13,231 nucleotides of DNA from JBIKVP01 sp044356745 (GTDB lineage Bacteria; Pseudomonadota; Alphaproteobacteria; Rhizobiales; Beijerinckiaceae), in NCBI GenBank assembly GCA_044356745.1, contig JBIKVP010000053.1:1-13231 (forward strand), read 5' to 3'. Numbering within the stretch: the first letter of the stretch is position 1; each line of letters opens with the position of its first letter. Made by a program: the position numbers and the translations under genes. This document shows, one piece after another, positions 5,877-13,179 of this stretch. The notes beneath the pieces are model-generated. The model had not been told where the DNA came from, made no database searches, and saw only the letters and a list, made by a program, of their open reading frames with translations.

Positions 5877-6800
5877 TTATAAATTGTGGTGATGTAAAGC
5901 GGGGCGCTCTGTGCCACGGGCTAAAACAAGCGTTGCCCAACCTTCCCTGACACTTCTCTTAACACAATAAAGTCCTTGTGTCCGATAAGCCGACAACACA
6001 GCTGGTACATCGGATACTAGAAGACCCGAGAGAATAAGGCGGCCATGTAGTGATAAAGCACGGCTCATTGTGGGAGCAAGTCGACAGAGCGGCCGTGCAA
6101 GAATATTCGCCATGATGATTTCAAAGCGTTTACCTCTTGTGAGCGTATGCTGTAATCCTGCACCAACGTAAAAATCAAGCCAAGGGTGTAGGCGATTAAG
6201 CCATGCATTCGAACGTGCAACATCAACCGCGACTGGATCAATATCGCCTGCAACAATTTTCATATGCAGTGCACGTGCCGCGCCAAAGGCAAGAATACCT
6301 GTGCCGGTTCCCACATCAAGCACAGATGACGGGCGCTTCTTTTTAAGTTCGGCTTCAAGCGCCAAGAGGCATCCGTGTGTTGTGCCGTGATGACCTGTAC
6401 CGAAAGCAAGGGCGGCATCAATCCTCATAGCCCATTCATGAGGACGGGCAACTCCAGTATCATGCTCGCCGTACACGAGAAAGCGACCCGCGCGCACCGG
6501 TTTAAGGCCGTCTAAACTCGCTTTAACCCAGTCTTGCGCAGTGAGCTGTGTAAATTGAGCGCGGTTCGCTTCATCGCCCACAATCGGTCGAATGAGATCA
6601 CGTACCCATGTCTCATCAGGTTCATGGGCGAAGTAGGCTTCAAGCAGCCAATCACCAGCGTCAGTTTCAAAAGCAGCGACGGCTGTTTCGGTGGGATCAA
6701 ACATTTCACCCAGCAAATCCGTGGTATGTCGTGCTGCTTTTTCAGTTGTTGAAAGACGCATTACACAGGTGGGTTTTTGCGGCAACAGACCTTCACGCAT
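5877..6800 (-). CDS. prmA: Ribosomal protein L11 methyltransferase
   Basis: PrmA is an S-adenosylmethionine-dependent enzyme that methylates lysines and the N-terminus of ribosomal protein L11. The 307-residue product has the N-terminal substrate-recognition domain (about 15-110), a linker with AFGTGHHGTTHGCL (132-145), the SAM-binding loop VLDVGTGTGIL (160-170), D186/D188 at the end of the second strand, and the catalytic-pocket motif MANILARP (230-237), where the classical motif is NIL. Length fits the family. The start at 6800 gives a 13-residue extension before M14; M14 (ATG ending at 6761) is a plausible alternative, and neither has a strong ribosome site. It lies between hemD (54-base gap) and pepP. 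A prmA-aminopeptidase P pairing recurs in rhizobia as far as I recall. Confidence 0.93.
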   Translation of the reverse strand: MREGLLPQKPTCVMRLSTTEKAARHTTDLLGEMFDPTETAVAAFETDAGDWLLEAYFAHEPDETWVRDLIRPIVGDEANRAQFTQLTAQDWVKASLDGLKPVRAGRFLVYGEHDTGVARPHEWAMRIDAALAFGTGHHGTTHGCLLALEAELKKKRPSSVLDVGTGTGILAFGAARALHMKIVAGDIDPVAVDVARSNAWLNRLHPWLDFYVGAGLQHTLTRGKRFEIIMANILARPLCRLAPTMSRALSLHGRLILSGLLVSDVPAVLSAYRTQGLYCVKRSVREGWATLVLARGTERPALHHHNL

Positions 6801-6854
6801 AAGACATTCCAGACAAAATAACGAGCTTAATGGTGTTATCTTTGAGCACAGTGC

Positions 6855-7565
6855 CTAATCATGAGCAAGTGCCTTCAGTGTTTCAAGCAGTGCATCTTCA
6901 TCGGGTTTTATGGCGACATGCATGGAGGCAACGGGGATGTGTTGGAACACCCGCTTGATGCTCTCTGATATAACAACTTGGTGCACTTTTGCGAGCGCAT
7001 TGATGAGATTAGCATTGCGTACAAGATCGCGGAACACCTCGGCACTGCGCAATGAATAATGAACAATGATATCAATATGCCCTGTCGCAAGATGCATCGC
7101 AAGGGCAGGAGGTAGCTGTGTCATCGCACGTGAAGCATAAGCTTCCCACACAGTGAATGTATGCCCCTCCTGTGTTAAACGGCGCTCAAGATCACTTTTA
7201 CGATCTACACCACAGATATAAAGCCAGTGTTCTGGGTTTTTATGAGTACGCAATAATCGCTCACTCAAATCAGGAGAGGTTTCAGTTGCGGCATGAACGT
7301 TGTTAAATCCCGTTTCAACAGCAGCATCATACGTGCGTTGTCCCACCACATACAGTGGATAATCAAGGTAGGGGGTAAGATCAACGCCTACCTGAAACAC
7401 CGCTTCGCTGGTGATGATGACGTTGTCATAAGCTTCTGTTGGAGAAAGGGGTTTTTGCGTGACGAGATTAAAGAGCGGATAAAGATACGTATGATGTCCC
7501 AGCGCTTCAATTGCACGGGCGGTGCGGCTGGCTGCTGGCTGTGGGCGATATATTAAAACATTCAT
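6855..7565 (-). CDS. hemD: Uroporphyrinogen-III synthase
   Basis: HemD closes hydroxymethylbilane to uroporphyrinogen III with inversion of ring D, the branch point to haem and cobalamin. The 236-residue product is at family length but, as usual for HemD, weakly conserved. It has a start strand with RPQPAASRTA (7-16 from the ATG), a mid-protein VVGQRTYDAAVETGF stretch, LYICGVDRKSDLERRL, and the late IIVHYSLRSAEVF motif, equivalent to the conserved TS.SA..F region. I placed the start at the ATG 7563-7565; a TTG directly before it (7566-7568) is an alternative. AGG with spacing 6-9 precedes both. hemC ends 18 bases upstream, so hemC-hemD is a classic pair. No hemX/hemY follows; prmA does instead. 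Confidence 0.9.
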   Translation of the reverse strand: MNVLIYRPQPAASRTARAIEALGHHTYLYPLFNLVTQKPLSPTEAYDNVIITSEAVFQVGVDLTPYLDYPLYVVGQRTYDAAVETGFNNVHAATETSPDLSERLLRTHKNPEHWLYICGVDRKSDLERRLTQEGHTFTVWEAYASRAMTQLPPALAMHLATGHIDIIVHYSLRSAEVFRDLVRNANLINALAKVHQVVISESIKRVFQHIPVASMHVAIKPDEDALLETLKALAHD

Positions 7566-7583
7566 CAATATCAGCCTAGCGCT

Positions 7584-8525
7584 TTAGAGCCAATCAATGA
7601 AGGGGCTGGCACGGTGTTTTATCTCTTCGCCTGCATCACGTCCCATCTGTACACCATCATGAGGCGCACCATGACGCGAAACGCTAAAGACATGCTGTCC
7701 ATCTGGAGACAGTACCATGCCGTTGAAGATGAGTGCGTTATTGTCATGATAGGCGTATGCTGCAAGTGGTGTACGACATGAACCATCCAGAACAGTGAGA
7801 AAAGCGCGTTCTGCAGCAAGTGCTTCACCTGTTTTCTGGCACATAATCTGATGAAGATACTGTGCGGTTGCGTCATCATTTTTGCGGCTGACAAGAGCGA
7901 TTGCTCCTTGACCAACGGCTGGCAAAAATGGATCGATTTCAAGTGCTTCACTGATGTGATGTGTCAAATGAAGGCGGTTCAAACCTGCCATCGCAAGCAG
8001 CGTCGCACTGACTTCACCCGACTGAACTTTTTTAAGGCGTGTGCCAACATTACCGCGCAAGAGTTCAACTTTTAAATCAGGTCGGGCATGAAGCAGCATG
8101 GCCTGTCGCCTCAACGAGGCTGTTCCAATCACTGCACCGTGTGGTAATTGTAAAAAGGGAATATTGTTATGACTGATGAGCGCGTCGCGCGGGTCTTCAC
8201 GGGGCAAATATCCCGCGATGAGCAAACCCTCGGGAAGATGCGTTGGCAAATCTTTTGCAGAATGCACCGCAATCGCGATTTTGCCTTCCAATTGTGTGGC
8301 ATCAATTTCTTTCGTGAAAAGCCCTTTACCGCCTGATTCTGATAATGCGCGATCCGTAATCGCATCGCCTGTTGTTGTGATCACGTTCAAGGGAAAAAGC
8401 ATATCTACCGCTTGCTCATCAAGTCTTAGCGCGCTGGTTAATCTTTGGCGTGTTTCATGGGCTTGTGCTAACGCCAGAGGACTGCCACGTGTGCCGATGG
8501 GAAAAGAAGCTGTCAATTTCTTCAT
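7584..8525 (-). CDS. hemC: Porphobilinogen deaminase (hydroxymethylbilane synthase)
   Basis: HemC joins four porphobilinogen units to hydroxymethylbilane, the substrate of HemD encoded next to it. With the start used here the product has 313 residues, the usual size. Motifs visible are IGTRGSPLALAQA near the N-terminus, the KGLFTKEID segment, the catalytic aspartate D92 in HSAKDLP, the ASLRRQA and LLRGNVGTRL arginine-rich substrate clefts, and the LDGSCRTP loop whose C250 carries the dipyrromethane cofactor. An in-frame ATG at 8561 would add 12 residues without a family match. The chosen ATG at 8523-8525 has AAGAG/AAGG immediately upstream and places the first motif at the normal distance. 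It is the first gene of the minus-strand run, divergent from tsaD. Confidence 0.95.
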   Translation of the reverse strand: MKKLTASFPIGTRGSPLALAQAHETRQRLTSALRLDEQAVDMLFPLNVITTTGDAITDRALSESGGKGLFTKEIDATQLEGKIAIAVHSAKDLPTHLPEGLLIAGYLPREDPRDALISHNNIPFLQLPHGAVIGTASLRRQAMLLHARPDLKVELLRGNVGTRLKKVQSGEVSATLLAMAGLNRLHLTHHISEALEIDPFLPAVGQGAIALVSRKNDDATAQYLHQIMCQKTGEALAAERAFLTVLDGSCRTPLAAYAYHDNNALIFNGMVLSPDGQHVFSVSRHGAPHDGVQMGRDAGEEIKHRASPFIDWL

Positions 8526-8643
8526 CCTTGCTCTTAAATACGCAGGAAATGTGCCGTTCATTCACAGGCTTTGGTTGCGTCTTAGCCCTTTGAACGACTA
8601 TACATCAACAAGGCAACTGCTTTCTGGCTGAAATACGATATAT
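8526..8643. promoter_or_regulatory. Divergent hemC/tsaD intergenic region
   Basis: This 118-base gap must hold start signals for both the minus-strand hem run and the plus-strand tsaD run. I see TATAGT on the minus strand (8597-8602) as a possible -10 for hemC, without a good -35 at the right distance. No ribosome site precedes the tsaD ATG. No hairpin of note. Confidence 0.35.
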
Positions 8644-9720
8644 ATGCGCGTTCTTGGAATAGAAACCACCTGTGATGAAACGGCTGTCGCGATTGTAGAG
8701 CGCGATGCGGATGGTCTTGGTCTGGTGCTTGCTGATGAGGTGTTGAGCCAAATCGCGCAACACGCTGCATATGGCGGTGTTGTTCCTGAAATTGCGGCGC
8801 GCGCCCATGCGGACACGCTCGATTTGATGATTGATCGGGCATTAAAAAACGCACGTTTAACGCTTGACGATATGGATGGGATCGCTGCCTCGGCTGGCCC
8901 CGGCCTTGTTGGGGGGCTCATTGTCGGCTTAACAAGCGCTAAAATGCTCGCACTTATCGCTCAAAAGCCGCTTATTGGTGTCAATCATCTTGAAGCGCAT
9001 GCGCTTACAGCGCGTCTGACCGATCGCCTGACATTTCCTTATTTGCTGCTTCTCGTCTCGGGAGGACATACGCAGCTTCTCGCTGTAAAGGGGGTCGGGG
9101 AATACGTGCGTTTAGGGACAACGCTTGATGACGCTGTGGGCGAAGCGTTTGATAAGGCTGCGAAAATGCTCGGATTGCCTTATCCAGGTGGGCCACATGT
9201 TGAAGAGCAAGCGCTCAAGGGCGATCCTGAACGTTTTGCGTTACCGCGTCCGATGCTGGGGCGTGCCAATCCTGATTTTTCATTCTCTGGTTTAAAAACA
9301 GCTTTACGTGTTGAAGCTGAAAAAATGGTTCCGCTTAATGCTGCAACTGTCGCGGATTTATGCGCCTCACTTCAAGCTGCGATTGTCGATGTCCTCGAAG
9401 ATCGTACACGGGCGGCATTGCGTGCTTTTGTGCCTGTGGCAGGGGCTCCTACCGCTCTTGTCGTCGCGGGCGGAGTTGCGGCCAATCAAACGATACGCCG
9501 TGCACTGCAACGATTAGCGATGGAAGTAGGGCTCAAATTTATCGCACCCCCGCTTGAATTATGCGCTGATAATGGCGTGATGGTGGCATGGGCGGGGGTA
9601 GAGCGTTTGTCGCTTGGCTTGATTGATGATTTAAGTATTCCTGTGCGTCCACGCTGGCCACTTGAAGAGATCAGCGCCCCATTTGCGGCATCATCACGTT
9701 ACCGCTCAGGAGTGAGCTGA
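8644..9720 (+). CDS. tsaD: tRNA N6-adenosine threonylcarbamoyltransferase
   Basis: TsaD (formerly Gcp/YgjD) transfers the threonylcarbamoyl group onto A37 of ANN-decoding tRNAs, working with TsaB and TsaE, which are not in this window. The 358-residue product shows the ASKHA phosphate loop GIETTCDET (5-13), the YGGVVPEIAARAH motif (43-55), the metal-binding histidines H115 and H119 in NHLEAHA, VSGGHTQL (138-145), the GEAFDKAAKMLGL segment, and D309 in CADNGVMVAW, the third metal ligand. Length and order are typical. The ATG at 8644 lacks a visible ribosome site, so initiation may be leaderless or weak. The stop codon overlaps the gpsA start by one base (TGATG), indicating translational coupling. 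The tsaD-gpsA order next to divergent hemC is a rhizobial arrangement. Confidence 0.96.
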   Translation: MRVLGIETTCDETAVAIVERDADGLGLVLADEVLSQIAQHAAYGGVVPEIAARAHADTLDLMIDRALKNARLTLDDMDGIAASAGPGLVGGLIVGLTSAKMLALIAQKPLIGVNHLEAHALTARLTDRLTFPYLLLLVSGGHTQLLAVKGVGEYVRLGTTLDDAVGEAFDKAAKMLGLPYPGGPHVEEQALKGDPERFALPRPMLGRANPDFSFSGLKTALRVEAEKMVPLNAATVADLCASLQAAIVDVLEDRTRAALRAFVPVAGAPTALVVAGGVAANQTIRRALQRLAMEVGLKFIAPPLELCADNGVMVAWAGVERLSLGLIDDLSIPVRPRWPLEEISAPFAASSRYRSGVS

Positions 9721-10691
9721 TGCCTCATCTCCATAACGATCCAAACCTTTCCAAACCAACCATCGGGGTGATTGGCGCGGGTGCGTGGGGCACTGCGCTG
9801 GCCTACGCCATCGCACGAAGCGGTTTACCCGTTGTGCTGTGGGCGCGTCGCGAGATGGCGCTGAGCAATTGTCCTGAACACATCACATTGACGACAAATC
9901 CTGCTGATTTAGCCTCTGTGTCGATTGCGTTGATGGTTGTTCCTGCCCAAGTGACGCGCGATGTGTGCGCTTTGTTTGCTCCTGTCCTGTCTCAAAATAC
10001 AGCCGTTATCGCCTGTGCGAAAGGCATAGAGCAAGAGACGGGTCTGTATATGACGCAGGTTATCGCGCAAGTTTTACCCCATGTGCAAACAGCGATTTTA
10101 TCAGGGCCTGGCTTTGCTGAAGATGTGATTGCGGGGTTGCCCACAGCGGTGACCCTCGCCGCATCTGAGATGCAACGCGCTGAAACACTCGCAAAAACCC
10201 TATCGTCTTCTTATTTAAGGCTTTATCACACTGATGATGTGCGCGGTGTTGAAATTGGCGGCGCTGCAAAAAACGTGCTTGCGATTGCTGCTGGGATTGT
10301 CACGGGAAAAGGGCTGGGAGAAAGTGCGCGTGCGGCCTTGATCGCGCGAGGCTTTGCCGAGTTGATCCGCTTTGCCACGCTTTCAGGGGCGCGCATGGAA
10401 ACGCTGATCGGTTTATCGGGGCTTGGGGATCTGGTTCTGACGTGCAATTCAGAAAAATCGCGCAACTATGCCTTGGGGCTGGCTTTGGGGCAAGGGCACG
10501 CGCTTCAAGATGCCTCAAAAGGAAAGCTGGTTGAGGGTGTTTATACCGCAACCATTTTACATCGCCAGGCGAAAGCGATTGGCGTTGATATGCCGATTGT
10601 GGCGGCGGTTGATGCGGTGCTTTCACGCCAATGGCCGCTTGATGAAGCCGTGCGCACCCTTATGAGCCGTCCGCAAAAGGCGGAGTTTTAA
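9720..10691 (+). CDS. gpsA: Glycerol-3-phosphate dehydrogenase [NAD(P)+]
   Basis: GpsA reduces dihydroxyacetone phosphate to sn-glycerol 3-phosphate, the backbone of phospholipids, in the cytosol. The 323-residue product has the Rossmann motif GVIGAGAWGTALA (16-28), the CAKGIE loop with K101, SGPGFAEDV (128-136), where the family usually has Ser, Thr or Asn in place of the second glycine, the catalytic lysine K184 in GGAAKNVLAIAAG, and GLSGLGDLVLTC (231-242) followed by SRN (247-249). The stretch between VVLW (38-41) and the following DLA (63-65) is about a dozen residues shorter than in the E. coli enzyme as I remember it, and lacks the usual N..LP element. The start overlaps the tsaD stop codon. 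The EVE-domain gene follows after 14 bases. Confidence 0.95.
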   Translation: MPHLHNDPNLSKPTIGVIGAGAWGTALAYAIARSGLPVVLWARREMALSNCPEHITLTTNPADLASVSIALMVVPAQVTRDVCALFAPVLSQNTAVIACAKGIEQETGLYMTQVIAQVLPHVQTAILSGPGFAEDVIAGLPTAVTLAASEMQRAETLAKTLSSSYLRLYHTDDVRGVEIGGAAKNVLAIAAGIVTGKGLGESARAALIARGFAELIRFATLSGARMETLIGLSGLGDLVLTCNSEKSRNYALGLALGQGHALQDASKGKLVEGVYTATILHRQAKAIGVDMPIVAAVDAVLSRQWPLDEAVRTLMSRPQKAEF

Positions 10692-10705
10692 AAAGAGACA
10701 ACAGC

Positions 10706-11119
10706 ATGAACTACTGGCTGATCAAATCTGAACCGTTCAAATGGTCGTGGCAACAGCAGGTTGCGGCGAAAGAAACAGGGACGCACTGGGACGGGGTGCG
10801 TAACCATCTGGCTAAACAGCAATTAATGGCGATGCGCTGTGATGATCAGGCCTTTTTTTATCATTCCAATGAGGGTAAAGAGATTGTCGGGATTGTGAAA
10901 ATCATCCGCGAATATTATCCTGATCCCTCTGATCCCAAGGGGCAATTTGGCATGGTTGATGTGAGCGCTGTCAAGGCGCTGCCCCAGCCTGTTAGTCTGG
11001 CTCAGATTAAACTTGAGCCACTTTTAAAAGAGATGGCGCTTGTGCGTCTTATGCGTTTATCCGTGCAGCCCGTCACGCCACAAGAGTGGGACAAAGTGTG
11101 TGCGATGGGTGGATTGTAG
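10706..11119 (+). CDS. EVE domain protein
   Basis: This 137-residue single-domain protein belongs to the EVE family, a PUA-like fold whose members bind modified bases in DNA or RNA; human THYN1 is a relative. Family landmarks are present in order: YWLIKSEP (3-10), WSW (13-15), WDGVRNHLA (28-36), FFYHSN (50-55) with GKEIVGIVKI, YYPDPSD (70-76) and FGMVDV (81-86). The aromatic residues of the base pocket appear intact. It starts 14 bases after gpsA with a weak AGAGA site and is probably in the tsaD-gpsA transcript. In other rhizobia, as I recall, a YCII-domain gene often lies between gpsA and this gene; none is here. Placement between a tRNA-modification gene and a tRNA synthetase gene would suit RNA binding, but that is inference. 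Confidence 0.93.
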   Translation: MNYWLIKSEPFKWSWQQQVAAKETGTHWDGVRNHLAKQQLMAMRCDDQAFFYHSNEGKEIVGIVKIIREYYPDPSDPKGQFGMVDVSAVKALPQPVSLAQIKLEPLLKEMALVRLMRLSVQPVTPQEWDKVCAMGGL

Positions 11120-11196
11120 TTTGTTGCATGTGACTTGACACGTGCGCGAACATCCTCAAAACCAGTCTTGTATGCCTTGTTTTGAAATGAGCTCTT

Positions 11197-12897
11197 ATGA
11201 CTTGCCCCTCAATCTTTACCCCTGAACTTGCCACCCTTGCTCACAACGCGAATGCATGGCCGTTTGAAGAAGCGCGTAAACTCGTTGAGCGAACCACAAA
11301 AAGCGGTCAAAAAGAGGTGCTTTTTGAGACAGGATATGGCCCTTCAGGTTTGCCGCATATCGGCACGTTTGGCGAAGTGGCGCGAACGCTCATGGTGCGT
11401 CATGCGTTTCGTGTTTTGACGCAAGATCGCATTCCGACAAAGCTGATTGCCTTTTCTGATGATATGGATGGTTTGCGCAAAGTCCCTGATAATGTGCCCA
11501 ACAAAGAGATGCTGACTCAGCATCTTGGCAAACCCCTCACCCGCGTGCCGGATCCCTTTGGGACGCATGACAGCTTTGGCGCCCATAACAATGCACGCTT
11601 GCGCGCTTTTCTGGATGCGTTTGGTTTTGATTATACGTTTATGTCTGCCACACAGTGCTATACCTCTGGACAATTTGACGAGACGCTTAAACGTGTTGTG
11701 ACGTATTATGATGATGTCATGAACATTATGCTGCCGTCACTACGCAGTGAGCGAGCTTCAACGTATTCACCGTTTCTGCCGATTCATCCCAAAACGGGTG
11801 TCGTGATGCAGGTTGCAATTGAGGAGCTTAAGAAGGATACGTTTACGCTTGTCTGGCGTGATCCTGATACAAATGAGCGCTTTGAGACCTCGCTTTTAGG
11901 CGGCAATGCAAAACTACAATGGAAGCCAGACTGGGCGATGCGCTGGGTTGCGCTTGGTGTTGATTACGAAATGGCGGGTAAAGACCTTATCGATTCCGTT
12001 AAACTCTCAAGCGAAATTGCCCGTGCACTTAAAGGTTTGCCTCCTGAGGGTTTTAATTATGAGCTCTTTCTTGATGACAAGGGACAAAAGATTTCAAAAT
12101 CAAAAGGCAATGGGCTGACCATTGATGAGTGGCTTTCCTACGGCACTCCGGAAAGCCTTGCACTCTACATGTTTCAAAAACCACGCGAAGCAAAGCGCCT
12201 GCATTTTGATGTCATTCCGCGTGCGGTGGATGAATACTTGGCATTTTTGGATGGGTTTACACGCCAAGATGATAAACAGCGTTTGAGTAACCCAGTTTGG
12301 CATCTTCATCACGGTGTGCCGCCTGCCCCTGAAAAGATTGGGCAAGCGAACGCAAGTGTATCGTTTTCGATGCTGCTTAATTTATCGGCCGTGGCGAACT
12401 CTGAAGACCCATCCGTGTTATGGGGCTTTATACGCAAATATGCCCCCGATGCATCTAAAGAGACGCATCCAACGCTTGATAAGCTGGTGGGCTATGCGAT
12501 CCGTTATTATCATGATTTTATCAAGCCTCATAAAATTTACCGTGCGCCATCTCAAGAAGAGCGTACCGCGCTTCTTGCGCTTGATGGATTGCTTGCTCCG
12601 CTTGAAGGTTCAACCGATAGTGATGCAATACAGGCGGCTGTTTATGAGGTGGGGCGCACTCACTTTCCTGATACATCGGGTAAATCCAAAAGCCCTGATG
12701 GCAGACCCGGCGTTTCTCAAAGCTGGTTTGCAGCCCTTTATCAGATTTTGCTTGGTGCAGAAAAAGGCCCACGCTTTGGCTCATTCGTTGCGCTTTATGG
12801 CGTCAAAGAAACACGGGCACTGATTGCTCATGCACTCTCAGGCAATTTGATCAAGGCGCATGAGGCGTTTTTGGCAGGGCGGAGTAATTTAATTTAA
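11197..12897 (+). CDS. lysS: Lysyl-tRNA synthetase, class I
   Basis: This enzyme charges tRNA-Lys with lysine. It is the class I type (LysRS1, archaeal-like) that replaces the class II enzyme in many alphaproteobacteria. The 566-residue product carries the class I signatures: GYGPSGLPHIGT (46-57; HIGT stands for HIGH) and GQKISKSKGNG (296-306; KISKS stands for KMSKS). Between them lie SDDMDGLRKVP, VPDPFGTH and the LQWKPDWAMRW segment, all typical of this family. The C-terminal helical anticodon-binding part (about 350-566) is complete, ending with RFGSFVALYGV and a short tail. Length is normal. The ATG at 11197 has only a weak TGAG site. A perfect TTGACA lies at 11135-11140 in the 77-base gap but lacks a good -10. 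An AT-only palindrome follows directly after the stop. Confidence 0.97.
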   Translation: MTCPSIFTPELATLAHNANAWPFEEARKLVERTTKSGQKEVLFETGYGPSGLPHIGTFGEVARTLMVRHAFRVLTQDRIPTKLIAFSDDMDGLRKVPDNVPNKEMLTQHLGKPLTRVPDPFGTHDSFGAHNNARLRAFLDAFGFDYTFMSATQCYTSGQFDETLKRVVTYYDDVMNIMLPSLRSERASTYSPFLPIHPKTGVVMQVAIEELKKDTFTLVWRDPDTNERFETSLLGGNAKLQWKPDWAMRWVALGVDYEMAGKDLIDSVKLSSEIARALKGLPPEGFNYELFLDDKGQKISKSKGNGLTIDEWLSYGTPESLALYMFQKPREAKRLHFDVIPRAVDEYLAFLDGFTRQDDKQRLSNPVWHLHHGVPPAPEKIGQANASVSFSMLLNLSAVANSEDPSVLWGFIRKYAPDASKETHPTLDKLVGYAIRYYHDFIKPHKIYRAPSQEERTALLALDGLLAPLEGSTDSDAIQAAVYEVGRTHFPDTSGKSKSPDGRPGVSQSWFAALYQILLGAEKGPRFGSFVALYGVKETRALIAHALSGNLIKAHEAFLAGRSNLI

Positions 12898-12898
12898 A

Positions 12899-12944
12899 AT
12901 AAATATTTTTTATAATATAACTATAGATTATAAAAAATATTTAT
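12899..12944. repeat. A/T-only 18-bp palindrome after lysS
   Basis: The arms 12899-12916 and 12927-12944 are perfect reverse complements of 18 bases each, made only of A and T, around a 10-nt loop (ATAACTATAG). The left arm begins one base after the lysS stop codon. It could serve as a weak lysS terminator on either strand, since A- and T-runs lie within the arms. It lacks the G/C stem of a classical terminator and could equally be a cruciform-prone site, protein-binding site or remnant of a small mobile element. Confidence 0.6.
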
Positions 12945-13032
12945 AAAAATTAAAATAATGATTGAAATTATACATTGTTCGTGGTACTTAACAATAGTAA
13001 ACAGGGTTAGTGCGAACGATTAAGGTGAAAAT

Positions 13033-13179
13033 ATGGTTGCGCAAGTTGGAAAAAAAGAATCTGGAGTAGACACGCAATATTTAGCTTCTAAAGATACTCC
13101 TCGCTCATATGATGAAGTTGCAGCCGATCTTGAAGCTATACCCCTCGTGAGTGAAGAGTTGGCGTTATCTTTTTATTAA
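13033..13179 (+). pseudogene. 5' fragment of an unrecognised gene, truncated by the right IS copy
   Basis: An ATG at 13033 is preceded by AAGGTG (13022-13027), a good ribosome site, and opens a 48-codon frame. Residues 1-35 or so (starting MVAQVGKKESGVDTQY, then an acidic SYDEVAADLEA stretch) derive from host sequence. At about 13137 the frame enters the IS end and reads a further 13 codons, finishing SEELALSFY before TAA. The host gene is therefore cut early and the rest lies beyond the IS, outside the window, if it survives. I do not recognise the protein; it has no membrane segment or signal peptide in view. A fused short peptide could still be made. An alternative is that the frame is chance, but start, ribosome site and even composition argue for a real gene 5' end. 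Confidence 0.5.

Noticed and set aside
8176..8631. Plus-strand ORF of 151 codons opposite hemC
   Set aside because: Lies entirely antisense to the well-conserved hemC frame and its upstream gap; no recognisable domain.
11135..11140. TTGACA as a lysS promoter -35
   Set aside because: The hexamer is perfect, but the -10 positions 16-18 bases on read AAAACC-like, so a promoter is not supported.
12314..12823. Plus-strand ORF of 169 codons in another frame of lysS
   Set aside because: Out-of-frame reading of a conserved LysRS region, rich in Arg and Cys as expected of a shadow frame.
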